NCBI GenBank assembly: GCA_010093515.1
Contig: MU001683.1
Span: 910,422-974,421, forward strand
Reading direction: 5' to 3'
Source: Lineolata rhizophorae
Taxonomy: Eukaryota > Ascomycota > Dothideomycetes > Lineolatales > Lineolataceae
DNA: 64,000 bases
In this document: positions 1 through 11,358 of the stretch, one piece after another
Position numbering within the stretch: position 1 is the stretch's first letter
Layout: every line of letters begins with the position of its first letter
The notes under the pieces: generated by a model
Told to the model about the DNA's origin: nothing
The model's input: the letters and a program-made list of their open reading frames with translations, nothing else
Databases searched by the model: none
Made by a program: the position numbers and the translations under genes

Positions 1-1390
1 TCCTAGATACTATAGTGTTTTTCCGAATAATTTAGCACCTTAACGTAATTTGCTTATGCAGTTGGCGGGCGTAAGAGGGTAAAAGGTGCCGGGTGTGCTG
101 TCGCGCGAGGCGGCTGACGACGACTTCATAGCGTCGCGACGGCACCACTACCACGAGATAGAGCCTGTAAATTACTAGGCAGTTTGGAATGATACTACAT
201 TATCCCGCGATACTTAGAACTAGTAAGAATAGTTTTGTGTTGTAAAGCTGGTTCGTCTAAGATGATGCGGGATCGGTGGGCGCTGTCGACTCGGTGATAT
301 TGACGACTCGGTGATGAAACACGTTATCCTATCTTCGCTAACCTGCGAGCCTTTGGTTGCTTTCTAGTTTATTTTTTTTTTCTCCGCCAACTTAATCTCT
401 TGCTTTTACTCCGCGCAAAATCCACCATTGTTTGCATTTACCAGTCGGAATGTAAGTAACGTGGTCTAGAACCAGCATTATATGTTTCCTATAGCTTTCA
501 GATGTAGAAGAGTTGTCTGGGCGGCGAAGATGGGGCGAAGATACCGTCAGAAAGTTTTTACGACTATATTTCGAAGGCAACCTATTTCAAAATCAAAAAG
601 CTCTTACCAGGAGAACCTTACTATAGTCAATTTTGCCAAGAAGGTAGCATGCTGATGGCTTGTCTTCCATATTCCGCAATGCTTATATATTTTAGCTGCA
701 ATAGGGATGTTGTGAAACACACTGTGTCATTTACTCGGTATTTCTTACTGTCCAATCGCCAATAATCCATCTAAAACGTCCTCTCTTGTAAGCTTTTCAT
801 CATCATGGTTTACTTCTATCGTCTAGTAGTGACCGTAATAAGTACTTAGGGTTACCAAAGTATTTCGTGCTCCCAATCGACCTTGAGGAATTTAACGTAT
901 ATTGAAAAGCAAGTAGCGCCATTTTACCGACGCAACTAGAGTCCACTCTTCCTAAATTAAAAGCATTATAGCGGACGCCGTTCTAATTGGAAAATAGGAG
1001 CGTTAGGACCTGAAGAAAAACTCGTCTCAGACTCCTAATGTTCAAGCAAATTTCACTGTACCAGTATATTGTAAAGCGACTCTAAAGCTAAGACAGCTCA
1101 GCGCCTAATTTATTCTACATACCGTTGTTGATATGTATACAGCTCCTGCCTAGCGTACGCCGCTAAGGTATGACACTATACCACCCTTTTGATCATTTAA
1201 TGGAGGAAACTGGTAAAAGACTTAGTATAAGGACTACCACCTCTGCCCAACCCAATGTTGTACCGCTTGCAATTTTAAATCTGTGCTATAAACTTGTACT
1301 AAATGGAGTACATTATGTTGAAAATAAATATTGATTTGAACGTTTATCTAAATTCCTACGGATACTAAGACCTAACATTTTATGCATACA
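1..1390. other. AT-rich gene-free stretch at left edge
   Basis: The sequence is visibly AT-rich compared with the GC-rich genes that follow, and stops are dense in all six frames. The longest open frame is about 60 codons and resembles nothing I know. It could be a mutated repeat relic or plain AT-rich spacer. I see no RNA gene and no terminal repeats in it. Confidence 0.6.
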
Positions 1391-2341
1391 TCAAGCATCC
1401 ATTCTTTCAAACATCTTCTTCATCGTCTCCATGATCTCGTCTGTCTTGTTAACTGGCAGACTAATGTGACCCTCGTCGGGACTAAGCCGTAACTCAGCGC
1501 CATCCAGTAGGCCCGCTGCTTTTTGGGCCATCGCCACCGGCACATTCACGTCTTTCTCACCATGCCACAGCACCAGCGTCCCTTCCGCCATCTTCACGTC
1601 CTCCAACTTGAATCCCCAATCGCCCGAAAACAACTTGGCTTCGTACGCCGCCCCCTGCGACCCGTGCTTGAGCGCCTCCCTGAAATTCTCCAACATGGCG
1701 TCCCTGAACCCGCCCGCATTCTCCTGGATCACGGCCCGATCGACCTCGGGCCTCGACTCCATGGCCTTGGCCATGGCCGCCTCGAACGCCTCCGGGTGCT
1801 CCCGATCCCTAGCCACCTTCCCGAGCGCGAAATCGAGCCCGAGGGCCACCAGACTCGGCGCCCACCCGGCCACCCACAGCATCAACCTGGTCTCCCACAT
1901 CATGCCGCTGGTGCCCAGCTTCAGCGGGAAGAGGCCGCAGACGACGCCCGCGCCGGCGAGCCGCGCGCGCGGTAGCCGCAGGCAGCAGGCGAGGACGTAG
2001 GGCCCGCCGCCGGAGGTGCCGACGACGCCGAAGCGCCGCGTGTCGAGGTGGTCGGCTAGCGCGAGCATGTCGGCCGGCCAGTCGAGCAGCCGCCGGGAGC
2101 GATCGAGGGGCGACTCGCCCATCCCGGGCCGGTCGGGCGCGACGATGCGCAGCCCGTGGCGCTGCGCCGTCGGGTGCAGCAGCGCGGCTTCGTAGCGCGA
2201 GCTCGGGTGGCTGTGGAAGTAGAAGATGGTTGGCGGCGGTGGGTCGGTGTCGCCGGCCACGCCATAGATGCAGTAGGAGATGGTGTGGCCCTTTGTTTGG
2301 GTGAAGGTGTGGGTTTCTGGCTCCTCGAAAGTGGTGGCCAT
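1391..2341 (-). CDS. alpha/beta hydrolase-fold protein
   Basis: A single-exon gene of 316 residues. The start is the ATG at 2341 (context ATCATGGCC); the frame stays open four codons further upstream but without an ATG. The nucleophile elbow GTSGGGP puts the catalytic Ser at residue 110. Asp264 in HGEKDVNVP and His292 in DEGHISL complete a canonical triad, and HSHPSSR near residue 43 sits where the oxyanion-hole HG motif normally is. APDRPGMGES is typical of the epoxide-hydrolase/prolyl-aminopeptidase-like branch. There is no signal peptide, so it is probably cytosolic. The substrate cannot be read from sequence. It is divergent from the Nudix gene, sharing a promoter of about 410 bp. Confidence 0.9.
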   Translation of the reverse strand: MATTFEEPETHTFTQTKGHTISYCIYGVAGDTDPPPPTIFYFHSHPSSRYEAALLHPTAQRHGLRIVAPDRPGMGESPLDRSRRLLDWPADMLALADHLDTRRFGVVGTSGGGPYVLACCLRLPRARLAGAGVVCGLFPLKLGTSGMMWETRLMLWVAGWAPSLVALGLDFALGKVARDREHPEAFEAAMAKAMESRPEVDRAVIQENAGGFRDAMLENFREALKHGSQGAAYEAKLFSGDWGFKLEDVKMAEGTLVLWHGEKDVNVPVAMAQKAAGLLDGAELRLSPDEGHISLPVNKTDEIMETMKKMFERMDA

Positions 2342-2750
2342 GATGTTGGGCAATGGCTTGTATGCTCCTTCATAAAGCTTTGGGTTGTCTCCCTAGCCAA
2401 TATATGGACTACGTCGGCGATACCAACCCTTCCTCCATGCTTGTTGCCAAGAGTCTTTACCGATTTCTCAGTGTCAACTAGCATTAGCGCAATATTTACG
2501 GAGTATAGGTTGCTATTTCAGGGGCAAGTTACGGCGTATGTATGTAGCCCCCCTGGTCTAGCAGCCAATCGATAAGCCGTTGACGTAGTGATCTAGCGGA
2601 CCACTGCCTTTTCGTCGCTCCCGCTTCTAAAACTCACGAACAGGACAGAGTTCTGACAAATTGCAGTCAATCGAGGCCCTCTGTCCTAATTGAGTAGTTT
2701 GAAACTGTTTTAGCCCTTTTCACCGACTTATCAAGCCTATCGCGCACAAA
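2342..2750. promoter_or_regulatory. divergent promoter, hydrolase / Nudix genes
   Basis: About 409 bp separate the two start codons, so both promoters and 5' leaders must lie here. The half nearer the Nudix gene is AT-richer than either coding region. I cannot assign specific factor sites. Confidence 0.5.
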
Positions 2751-3685
2751 ATGCCTTCGGCGAACAAATCCAAAGTCATCTCTACGGAGCCTCTCGTCAG
2801 TTTCCCTAACTCTCTGTCCTTCGGTACTTAGATCTCTCTCACACCGACACCACTAGGATAATAAAGATGCCCGCTGGGTAAGACTCGTAAAGTAAGCACA
2901 CTGTCCCCACGTCCTTCCCACCGCAAAGACCACACTCACCCTGCCCACCCCCACCTCAGACACACCTACACCGACCCGCTCGGCACCGAGCGCGCATGGG
3001 AATCCGCGCACAGGCAAACGCGCCCCGCCACCAGCGCCGTCGACGGCGTCGGCATCGTAGCCATCTTGCAGCGGCGCGGCTCCGACGGCTCGCAACAGCA
3101 GCAGCAGCAGCAGCAGCGCACGGAGCCGGAGCTGCTGCTGCAGCGCCAGTACCGGCCGCCGGTCGACCGGGTGATGATCGAGGTGCCGGCCGGGCTGGTG
3201 GACGCTGGCGAGACCCCGGCGGCGTGCGCGCTGCGCGAACTGAAGGAAGAGACGGGCTACGTGGGCGAGGTAGCTGGGGAGGAGGAAGGGTTCGGCATCA
3301 GCCCTGTCATGTTCAACGGTGCGTGTGTGCGGTGCATCTATTTCGGCCCCTGGATTTTTGATTCATTCAGTTCTTTGACTTGTTGGCTTTTTCTTACGCC
3401 GGGTACCTGCTGGCACCGTCATCTGACTTGGGGGGAATTCAAGATCCCGGCTTCTGCAACACGAACCTCAACATGGTCCACGTAACGGTTGACCTCTCCC
3501 GCCCGGAGAACCAGAACCCGCAACCGGAGCTCGAGGACAGCGAGTTCATCGAGTGCTTCAGCGTGCCGCTTAGGGACCTGTACGCCGAGTGTCGGCGGCT
3601 CGAGAAAGAAGGGTGTGCTATAGACGCTCGTGTTGGCACGCTCGCCGAAGGCATCGAAATTGCGAAGCGGTGGAAGCTGGTTTAG
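2751..3685 (+). CDS. Nudix hydrolase, ADP-sugar diphosphatase (YSA1-like)
   Basis: It should hydrolyse ADP-ribose and related nucleotide sugars to AMP plus sugar phosphate. There are four exons: 2751-2795, 2857-2891, 2960-3318 and 3444-3685 (226 aa). Introns are 61, 68 and 125 bp with GT-AG ends. The Nudix box GX5EX7REUXEEXGU is complete at residues 104-126 (GLVDAGE...RELKEETGY). The N-terminus (KVISTEPL, DARWVRLVK, TDPLGTERAWE) and the block DPGFCNTNLNMVHV after the last intron are hallmarks of the YSA1/NUDT5 branch, and the length is typical. An oddity is a seven-Gln run (residues 72-78) encoded by CAA(CAG)6 in the loop before the conserved QYRPPV segment. The gene is convergent with the kinesin gene. 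Confidence 0.93.
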
Positions 3686-4288
3686 CAATGTAGATGTTCG
3701 CATGGGGCGAAAAGAGCAATTCAGCTGGCACGGGAAGCCATCTATCCATTAGATTCACATTTCATCGGCTTGCCTGAAGTGTTGCTGAATCTCGTAGTAG
3801 AATTCTTGCCCAGTCAGTCGGGCTTTTAATGGCAATTACCACCATGGCACTCATCAACGACCCATCAAGTCCTCCCTGGGACTACACAATAAATCCCCAA
3901 ACCAGCACTGCACATCATATTCCGACCTACTCAATACACAAAAGTCCAAGCCTGTTGGGTACCAAGGAGCGAGGACCAGTCCGACCAAGTACATCCGTCT
4001 CCCCGGACCAGAAAACAAGCCTCATATGTGAACTCCACGTACTCCTCCCAAAACACAAAACGCCCATTTTAGACCGTTAAAAAGGTTCGAAAGTACGCAA
4101 TAAGCACCGAGACAAGTAGAAGGACAGAAACGCAAAATGCTGATTGTACAATGCAAGACGACATGAGAGCCGACGCCAGGCGCTGCTGGGGTAGGCATGC
4201 AGAAGGAATTATTTACTCGGAACAGCGAATCCGATCGTCTTCGCAGCCGCAGAATTGGAAGCGCTCTCTAGGAAGAAACCCTCCTCCA
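3686..4288. other. convergent intergenic spacer
   Basis: About 600 bp between the stops of the Nudix and kinesin genes. It holds both 3' UTRs. An 83-codon open frame at 3829-4080 looks random and I do not call it a gene. Confidence 0.5.
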
Positions 4289-7200
4289 TTAATCCTTAAC
4301 CTTCGCCTGCCGCCTCGCCGTACCAATATGCGTGTTGTGCACCTGCAAAAGACGAGAGCAATCAGTTTCCCAATCAATCCCTCGGACGCAGCAACCGAAA
4401 AGGCAAACAAGTCGATATGGCATAACCAAAATGCCATGGCACCACTCACCTTCGTCGCAAACTTCAGGCTCGTCAACGTCTCCCCCAGATGCGCCAGCAG
4501 CGGGCTCACCATGACAAACATGAGCGTCTTGCTGTTCCCGCCCAAGCTATACTGGAGCAGGTACGTTAGCTTCGAGTTGCGGTAGGGCACGTGGCCGCCA
4601 CCGGCGCCGCCGTCGGCCTTCTTCGCCCCCGACGATGAGGACGACGCGGCCCCCAGCGCCGCGATGACGTCGCCCAGACAGCTCAGGCTGCGATTGATGT
4701 TCTGCGTCTCCTTGAGGCGGTCGCCCGTGGCGCCCGAGTGCGCGAGGCGCTCGCTGCCCGCCAGGTCGACTAGGTTGAGCACGCCCTCGGAGCGCTCGCC
4801 CGTGAGCGCGTTGGCACCCTGCAGCGAGAGCATGAAGACCGAGTGGCTGCGCGAGCTGCGCTCGTTTGCCTTGGTGGCCGCGACGCTGCGGTTCTTGGCC
4901 GCGCGCGCTAGCAGCGCGTGCACGGCGTCGGGCCCGTCCAGCGCCACCGTCGTCGCGCCGGGCACGCTCGTCTTGCAGCGTTGCGCGTCGTGTCTGATCT
5001 CGAGCTTTTTGCGGTCGAGATCCTCGGCGCGGCCGAGCAGGTCGTTGAGCGACTCGTTGTACACCTCGACGAAGGCGCCCGTCATCGTGTACCGCCAGCC
5101 CTTCTCTTCGAGTCCCTTGGCCTGCTGCCAGATCTGGGCCACGGCCCGGGGGATCATGCCGTCGGCTGGTGCGCTCATCGTGTGCGTCTTGCCCGAGCCT
5201 GTCTGCCCGTAGCAGAAGATGCACACGTTGTACCCGTCCAGCGCGCTCTGCACCAGCTGGCTGATCTCGTCGAAGACGTCGGCGTTCTGCGCTGCGGGCC
5301 CGAAGACGCGGTCGAAGGCGAACGGGTGCGTCGCTGTCGTAACCGTGCCCAGACTCGACTTCTGCTCCGGCCCTTGCACCGTGATCTCCTTGCCGTCAAC
5401 GTCCTGGTCCGGGAACGCGATCTTGGCCGGCGCCACGCTGCCGTCGTCGGCCGCCGCTTCTGCCTCGGACGGCAGCAGCGGCCGCACGCGGCAGAAGACG
5501 CGGATGTTGCCCTTGAGCTCCTGCACCTGGTTGTGTAGCTTGCGGCGCAGCGTCTCTTCCTGGCGCAGCTTCTCGCGGGACCGCTCGGCCTCCTCGATGG
5601 CGGCTTGCATGCGCGCGTGGAGCTCTGCGAATGCCTGGCTCTGCTGCTGATTGTCCGACTCAAGGAAGTCGATGTTAGCCTTCATGGCCTTGTTGGTCCC
5701 GTCCAGCGATGCCAGGTTAGCTGCTGACTCGGCCAGCTTGTCCCGCAGCGATGCCGACTGTGCCCGTTCGCGCTCCAGGTCCGCTTCCCGTGCGCTCAGC
5801 TGGCCCTTGACCGACTCGACTTCCCGCGACACAGCGCCCACGTCGGCCTCGCATTTCTGTCGCGCCTCGGCCAGCTGTCCGCTTAGCTCTTTCATCTCCT
5901 GTAGCAACCGGTTGCGCTCCTCGTCTGCCTCGCCGCGTAGTCGCCGCTCCACTTCGGCCAGTTCTTCCCGGTGGACGCGTAGGAGGCGGTCCGTCTCCTC
6001 TTGCGCGGTGCGCCGCGTACGGCTAAGCTCTTCCTCAGCATCGCGGCGCGTCCGTTCGGATTCGCGGCGATGTTTCTCCTCGACATCCTCCAAGTCGTTG
6101 CGGTGGCGCCGGTGAGCATCTTCGAGGTCACGAGTTCTGGCCCGCTTCTCTTCGTCCAGAGCGGCCGTGTTGGCGAAAAGTGAAGAACGCGTTTCGTTGA
6201 TTTCTGAGGTGAGCTTGATATTGTTCGATTCGAGTTGAGATTTGATGGCCTCAAGTTCGGAAACTAGTGGAGACACGGGCGTGCGTTAATTTGACTCCGC
6301 CATTAAAGGTGCATACGAGGAAGTGCCGCCAATCGACCGGGCCGTAGGGCTGAACGCTTGATTTCATAATCAAAGCTAAATGCACCTTTTGCCCACAGCA
6401 TGCGCGCGCCTGTCATTATGAGGAACTCTGACAAAGGAAAACATACTGCGAGCTTTGTACATCTCGGCCACGTCTGCCAACCCTACGCGCTGGGATTTAA
6501 GGCCCTCCATGGTCTCTTTCATCATATCGTGAAAGTACTCGAGGCCGGACGAGGGGTCGAAGGTCGGTGCTGGTGCGCCTCTCAAGTTAGAATCTTTGGT
6601 CAAAAATACCAGCTGTTGGCGAGCACGGGATGGCTTTTTGGAAGGAGAAACCGTGCTAGGCGTAACGATGGTGGAGCTTTGGGGGGAGAATATTGGCGTG
6701 AGGCTTGCTCTGGCACGGCGGGGTATCTGGGAAGGGGTTGCGGGCCTTTCGGCCTTTGTACTATTGCGTGTCTTTGGTGGTGGCGGCGGCCCCATAGAGT
6801 TCTTATCCGCCAGCGTCATGTTGTTGAGCATGGTAGATATAGACACGCTACGAGATCGCGCCTCAGGGTTGGATGGTGAGGTTGAGTTTTCGCGACGAGT
6901 GTTGAATCGTTGCGATTGCGCCTCATTCCCGGACGGGTCGCATTGAGTAGATGATGAACGAGAAGGAGCATGAGAGGCCGAAGTGCTTCGCGTAGTGGAG
7001 TCGGAGCTTGAGCGTGAGAGTATATAGTTATTCCCTCCGCTGGCCAGGCGTCCGACGATGCGACGCTGCTTCGGCAAGACCATGCCTGGCGGAAACGCGG
7101 AAACTGTTGGAATCGTACCCTTGGGTTCACCTCCACGTGGGTTGTTGCTCGTTGTCTCCGCTATTGTACCAATGCTGCTGCCTTCGGATCCCGGCTGCGC

Positions 7201-7977
7201 GGGGCGACCTCCCCCGTTGCCCGTGGCCGACGTGCTTCGCGAGAGCGACATCGCGGTATGAGGTCTGTAGCCATTGGGCCTCGAGCCGACACTGGTCCCG
7301 AGCGAAGTTGTGTCCGCGTTCCGCGACGCATTGCGCGAGCCGTAAGACGAAGCAGTAGATGAAGAAAAGGACGAGGCATGGTTGCGTGTTGTTGACGGGC
7401 CGCTCATTGCCGTGGCCCGGACTGCCGAGCTGACGGGACGACCGCTGGGCGCGGCAGCAATGGCGGAGCCACCGTTGGGCCGAGAGACCTCGCCGGCGCG
7501 TTCGGCCAGCGTCTTGCGCTTCGGCTCGGGCTCGGGCACTGTGCTGTGGTTAGCTATACTGTAGGGTGGGAACCGCCGGGAGCGGGCTGGACCGTGACGC
7601 GATGGTGGCCCGTCGCAGTAAGAAACAAGTGTCGTACATCCTGGGACTTTGTGCTTGAGGCGATTGCTGGTGCCACTGGGATTGTAGCCAGCCCGAGCGT
7701 TGTTGTCGGACGACGTCATCTCGTGCAGATTGCGGTTGGCCCCGGGAGGCGGAATTCTGCTTGGCGGTCGGAGCCCGGACGGCCGCGCCGTTTGAGGCTG
7801 GAGGACAACAAGTGTATACGTGAGTAGGATGGTTAAGAATATTGTTGAATTGCGCTTCCTCTTCATTGGAGACCGGTAGGAAGCAGCTGTCTCAGAGGGA
7901 TACAGAAGGGACAAGAAAGAAGAGCGTGGGATCGATCTCCAACGTGGGTGACGTACCGCGTTCTCGTTGGAGTCCAT
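4289..7977 (-). CDS. klpA: kinesin-14, C-terminal motor (Kar3/KlpA-like)
   Basis: A minus-end-directed spindle kinesin of 1079 aa. The exons, in transcript order, are 7977-7957, 7797-6447, 6263-4450 and 4342-4289; introns are 159, 183 and 107 bp. Residues 1-457 are a Ser/Pro/Arg-rich disordered tail of the kind that carries microtubule-binding and regulatory sites. About 458-700 is coiled coil for dimerisation. The motor starts at the kinesin-14 neck ELKGNIRVFCRVRP near 705. The P-loop GQTGSGKTHTM lies near 811, switch I is NERSSRSHS, and switch II LVDLAGSERL lies near 956. The last exon supplies VHNTHIGTARRQAKVKD, the usual kinesin-14 end. A Ser/Gly-rich insertion precedes PYRNSKLTYLLQ. All key motor motifs are intact. 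It is divergent from the acyltransferase gene over 458 bp. Confidence 0.95.
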
Positions 7978-8435
7978 TCTGGTTGAGGCGTACGGGGGCA
8001 GTTGCGGCGAGAGGCGGAGGATGCCGAATGCAAGCGCTAAGAGAGAGGGAAAATCATAAAGTCATGGCGGCCGCAACGGCCGGCAACAAGAGAGATGGGG
8101 AGCAGAAGTGATGAGATTGCGGAGACTCGAGCGGCGCCGGGGTGTTTGGGTGTTTGTTTACTGAGGGCGGCCGGGGGCTCGGGGAAAGCGTTGCGCCGGG
8201 GGGCCGGGGCTTCGGCCGGGCCGGGCTTGGCGGCGGGCGAACTGCTGAAAGCGGCACGGGACGCTTCACATGCATCCGGCCGCCGCCACGCCCGTCTGCT
8301 ACGTGCGCAGGTGCCGGCGGCCGCTCTCCGCCGCCGTGCGGCTTCTTCCATCCACCGCCGCAACATCCCTCCCTCGCCAATGGACTGCTAGCACCCGGCT
8401 CGGCTGGCCCGCACCGCCCGCAATCCCTTCGCGCC
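7978..8435. promoter_or_regulatory. divergent promoter, kinesin / acyltransferase
   Basis: 458 bp between the kinesin start (-) and the acyltransferase start (+). It is GC-rich toward the acyltransferase and holds both 5' leaders. No recognised operator. Confidence 0.5.
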
Positions 8436-9943
8436 ATGGAGAAATACTCGCAATTTCGCGACCGCGGTATGTGCGCCTCTTCGCGCAGACGCCCGTGATG
8501 GACTTGGGCGGGTGAGCGCGTGGTCGCCACCGGCGCCAGAGCCTCCACCACCAGCGCACCCCCCCTTCAAGACCTCGGACGGGCCACGGCGACCACAAGC
8601 TAACGCGCCGCTCGTGTCGACACCGCAGGCTCCGGCATCGCGCCCTTCTTCCCGGTCCCCACACAGCCTTCGGGCCTCCGGCTGCCGCTGCACGTCTTCC
8701 TCTTCTGCGTGCGCGTGCCGCTCGTCTTCGCCGGGCTGCTCTTCTACGTGCTCGTCCTCACGTGGCTGCCCATCGGCAACCTGCTCAAGAAGGCGACGCT
8801 GTGGTTCGTGCTGGGCGTGCCGGGCATCTGGTGGGTGGACCTACAGCTGGACGGCGTACGACGAGGGTGAGGCCCCCCAAGAGCCCTTTCGCAAGCTCCG
8901 AAGGCGAGGATAATGAATTGATCTTTTCTCGCTCTCTCGTCCGCAGTTCGCTCTCTCGACAACCCGCGCACCGCCTCCCTAGCGCTGGCACCATCATCGC
9001 CTCCTCCTTCACCTCCCCGCTCGACGCTCTCTACCTAACCGCCATCTTCGACCCTCTCCTCACCGCTTCGTACCCGAGCACACCCCAAATCGAAGTCCTC
9101 TCGCTCCCGCGCGCGCTCCTCCGCGCGCTCTCGCCACCGCTCCTCGCTCCGCCCCCCGGCACCAAGCTCACCGACCTCGCCGCCCTCCTGCGCGCCCACC
9201 CAGACCGCGCCGTCGTCGTCTTCCCCGAATGCACCACGACCAACGGCCGGGCCATCCTGCCCTTCAGCCCCAGCCTGACCCGCGCCCCGCCCGGCGTCAA
9301 GATCTTCCCCGTCAGCCTCCGCTACTCCCCCCCGGACATCACCACCCCCGTGCCGGCCACCTACGCCGACTTCCTCTGGAACCTCTGTAGCAAGCCCACC
9401 CACTGCATCCGCGTGCGCATCGCCGCCGCAGTGCTCAACGATGCAGCCGGCGCCAGTGCCGGCGCCGGCGTCGATTGGGCCGCCGCGCCGACAGCAACGG
9501 GCACGCCCAGACCGGCCGCCTCCCCGAAGCAGCGACCCGTCGCCGGGTCCCCTTCCCAGCCGCAGAAGAACTCGTACGTGACGAACTACTTTGATTCGCT
9601 GGGCCTCGGCTTCGGCGCCGCCGCTACCGCCGCCTCAACCGCTACCACCACCACCACGGCGCAGAAGCACAGCATCACGAGCACCGGGCTTGCCGCCGCT
9701 GCGGCGGCGGGGCCCGAGTCGGAGCGGCTGAGCAGCGCGGACACGCTGATCGGGTCGGAGGATGGTGGTGCCGGTGGTGGTGGTGCTGCTGGTGAGGACT
9801 CGGCGGCGCTGCCACCGCCGGAGTCGCAGAAGGTGCTGGATCGCGTGGCGGAAGATCTGGCGAGGTTGGGGAGGGTCAAGCGGGTGGCGTTGGGGGTGAG
9901 GGATAAGATTGAGTTTGTGAGGAGGTGGCGGAGGGGGAAGTGA
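8436..9943 (+). CDS. membrane lysophospholipid acyltransferase (Vps66/Loa1-like)
   Basis: Exons 8436-8466, 8629-8866 and 8947-9943 encode 421 aa. The short first exon (MEKYSQFRDR) joins SGIAPFFPVPT, typical of the Vps66/Loa1 lysophosphatidate acyltransferase group. Residues about 23-70 are hydrophobic and should anchor it in the ER or lipid-droplet membrane. PlsC-like motifs follow: SSFTSPLD (109-116) where the NHxSxxD box belongs, and FPECTTTNGR (182-191) for the substrate-binding FPEGT box. In this copy the H-box His position is Phe111 and the Gly of EGT is Cys185. An Ala/Gly/Thr-rich insertion (about 235-375) makes it longer than yeast Loa1. The family assignment is good; activity is an open question. 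Confidence 0.85.
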
Positions 9944-11358
9944 GAGGAGTGGGTGGAATGGTGGAGTCCGTGTCGGGGTGTGGGCGGTAGTGGGTTGAGT
10001 GGGGATGTAGTGGCATGGGCGGTGCGCATGTGTTTTGGACGCTTTTGACGGTGACGATTTATCTACAGCGGGGTACCGCATTCATTCATTTTCCCTTATG
10101 TGTATCTCGGTTGTGGTTTGCGAGCCTAGAGGTATCTTTTCTCTTTTTTTCGTTTTTTTTTTCTTTGTCTTTAGCGGGGCGGCTGCGTCGAGGCTCCTGT
10201 TTGCGCTTCTGATGGATATATGTCTTCTTCGCGCAAGCGAAATTACCTACCTGCTTGTCATGTATCGACACAGAAAAAGTTAAGGGGGATGTAGCATGTA
10301 GTGTGGTTTGAGATTTGGCAAGAGGAGCGCTGCGTCGAAGTCGTTCGTTGGAATGGGGCCGGCTAGTTTGGTGCTGGCGCACATTCGTCAGCGGAGGAGT
10401 GATACCTCGCGTCGCATCAGAGGAGCATTGGGACCGGTATAGAGGATGCGGAGTCACTTTGAGCACCCATCGTTCGGGGAGCTAGGTTCTCGGTCCGCAA
10501 CTGTTCGCTTGACTGGAACCTAGTTACTGTATGTAGATGTGGGAGGTACGAGTGTCGAATCGAAGTTTATACCCCCTTGTCGGCGTCTTTCGTTATTCGG
10601 GTGACTTGGACTCGTTTCAGTATCACATCAAAGAATTGGAGTGTCATGTTTTCGTCGTGAACTTAATGAAATTATATTCTTCCATTGAGATGCGTTCCCA
10701 TATGGAACTTGGAGAAGCCAAGTCACTACGTGCATGTGATAGGCAACACATCGCGTCCCATATTGTAGACTCTGCTCCTGTATAAATATGCTACCTACCT
10801 ATTGCAAGACCACCCACTACTTCATTCATACGAGCTACGTAACTCTAAATTATCTAGCGGCCCGCGGCGCCTAGCCGCAAGATCGACGCTAGCCAACCGC
10901 CTTTTACAGAGGAAAGAGTAAGTCGACTTATTATAGAATCCATGAAAAGCGGTATTCCGTGAACCCAGAGCACATTTCGCTGTATATCTCTATGTGCGCG
11001 TGCGGTACACGCCCCAATCACGTACCGCTCTATGCCGAAATGTCCAGGCAAATCATGTGGAATGCAAGGCGCCAAAAAAAAACCCGGAGAGAAAAAGAAT
11101 TAATAGCCTTGCTCTCCTGCCCGCAGTAGCAAATTCCCAAATTGCCTTTTCGTCTCTATGTAGCTTTCTCCCCATGCCCGGCCAATCTACCCATTCTTTT
11201 TCTCGTTTCCTTTCCCCGCGGACCCAACCCCATAACCGCAAAGCCCAAAAGGAATGAACTAAGTTGAACCATCCACCTTTACGGTTTCGACTTGAAACGA
11301 ACCACCATCACTACGCCCCCCCACCCCTCCCATTTTCCAGCCCCGGCTCCCCGCCACT
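9944..11358. other. convergent intergenic spacer
   Basis: 1.4 kb between the acyltransferase and CTP synthase stops. It holds 3' UTRs, a T-rich tract near 10138-10175, an AT-rich middle (10500-10860) and a C-rich tract near 11310-11460 that overlaps the end of CTP synthase. No gene seen. Confidence 0.5.
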
